Shown: positions 63,767 through 64,000 of the stretch, in pieces | Layout of the letters: every line of letters begins with the position of its first letter | How positions within the stretch are numbered: position 1 is the stretch's first letter | Origin: Utricularia gibba | Lineage: Eukaryota; Streptophyta; Magnoliopsida; Lamiales; Lentibulariaceae | NCBI GenBank assembly: GCA_002189035.1 | Contig: CM007989.1 | Coordinates: 3,658,001-3,722,000, forward strand | Length of the DNA stretch: 64,000 nucleotides | Direction of reading: 5' to 3' | Notes under the pieces: generated by a model | What the model saw: only the letters and a program-made list of their open reading frames with translations | Told to the model about the DNA's origin: nothing | The model's database searches: none | Program-made: the position numbers and the translations under genes

Positions 63767-64000
63767 TCCTCCCCTACAGAAACGTTTTCCACACAATTCT
63801 ACAGGTCTTTGAGGCTCTAGAGTAGGCTGTCATAAGCATAATACCAGTAGCTGCTGGGATGCATAATGGGAACTTGCCAACTTCAGTAGTCTCGCTTGTT
63901 GTCAGTAACCTAATAAGGCACCTGAAGAAATGCTTTGCTTTGCTTTTCTTCGGCAGCCTCATGTGATGGGGTGCCAGTTCATGTCATGTACATAATATGT
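63767..64000. other. NRT3.1 3' region to window end
   Basis: Presumed 3' UTR; no further coding sequence seen. Confidence 0.45.

Overview
The window is nuclear DNA of a flowering plant. The genes are split by short GT-AG introns, the spacers are AT-rich, and the families are plant-specific: a CC-NB-LRR receptor, ARGONAUTE1 with a miR168 site, NAC, R2R3-MYB and TIFY/JAZ regulators, a plant-type DYRK kinase, CNGC20-like, NRT3.1, CP31 and CBBY. I cannot name the species. Exon boundaries were read by hand from splice sites and protein continuity. For every multi-exon gene except the DHHA1 gene (start unresolved) I checked that exon lengths sum to a multiple of three; a coordinate may still be off by a base.

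Layout, left to right. 1-60: a lone SEC31-like exon cut by the window edge. 393-4394 (-): intronless NLR. 5246-9254 (-): glutamine:fructose-6-phosphate amidotransferase, head-to-head with plastid ribosomal protein L1 (9682-11797 +). 11997-13545 (-): UPF0114 membrane protein. 15273-20005 (-): AGO1. 21794-24128 (+): DHHA1-domain protein. 24609-26561 (-): NAC factor. 27175-30236 (-): CNGC20-like channel. 33297-34305 (+): subgroup-21-like MYB. 35057-39407 (-): DYRK-type kinase. 40655-41982 (+): arabinose-5-phosphate isomerase. 42459-44564 (+): plastid YaaW-like protein. 46791-47838 (+): TIFY6/JAZ3-like protein. 48332-49876 (+): CBBY phosphatase. 52540-54148 (+): pectate lyase. 54600-55310 (-): serpin relic. 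55685-56980 (-): papain-type protease with a QDEL tail. 57717-59141 (-): CP31 RNA-binding protein. 63093-63766 (+): NRT3.1.

The genes do not form one pathway or cluster. Several products are plastid-targeted (L1, probably UPF0114, YaaW-like, CBBY, CP31), several act in stress or immunity (NLR, CNGC20-like, JAZ, AGO1), and several in wall or sugar-nucleotide metabolism (GFAT, arabinose-5-P isomerase, pectate lyase). I saw no tRNA, rRNA, CRISPR or intact transposon.

The most useful observation concerns the sequence itself. Five otherwise well-formed genes carry seven single-base deletions, almost all in short homopolymers, and each one exactly restores the conserved frame if added back. This looks like uncorrected long-read error, though real pseudogenes cannot be excluded. 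Biological points worth following are the miR168 site, a JAZ protein with a decayed Jas motif, the QDEL tail, a candidate 31-nt poison exon, a GC-AG intron, the serpin relic and the stranded SEC31 exon. I found no convincing new multi-gene system.
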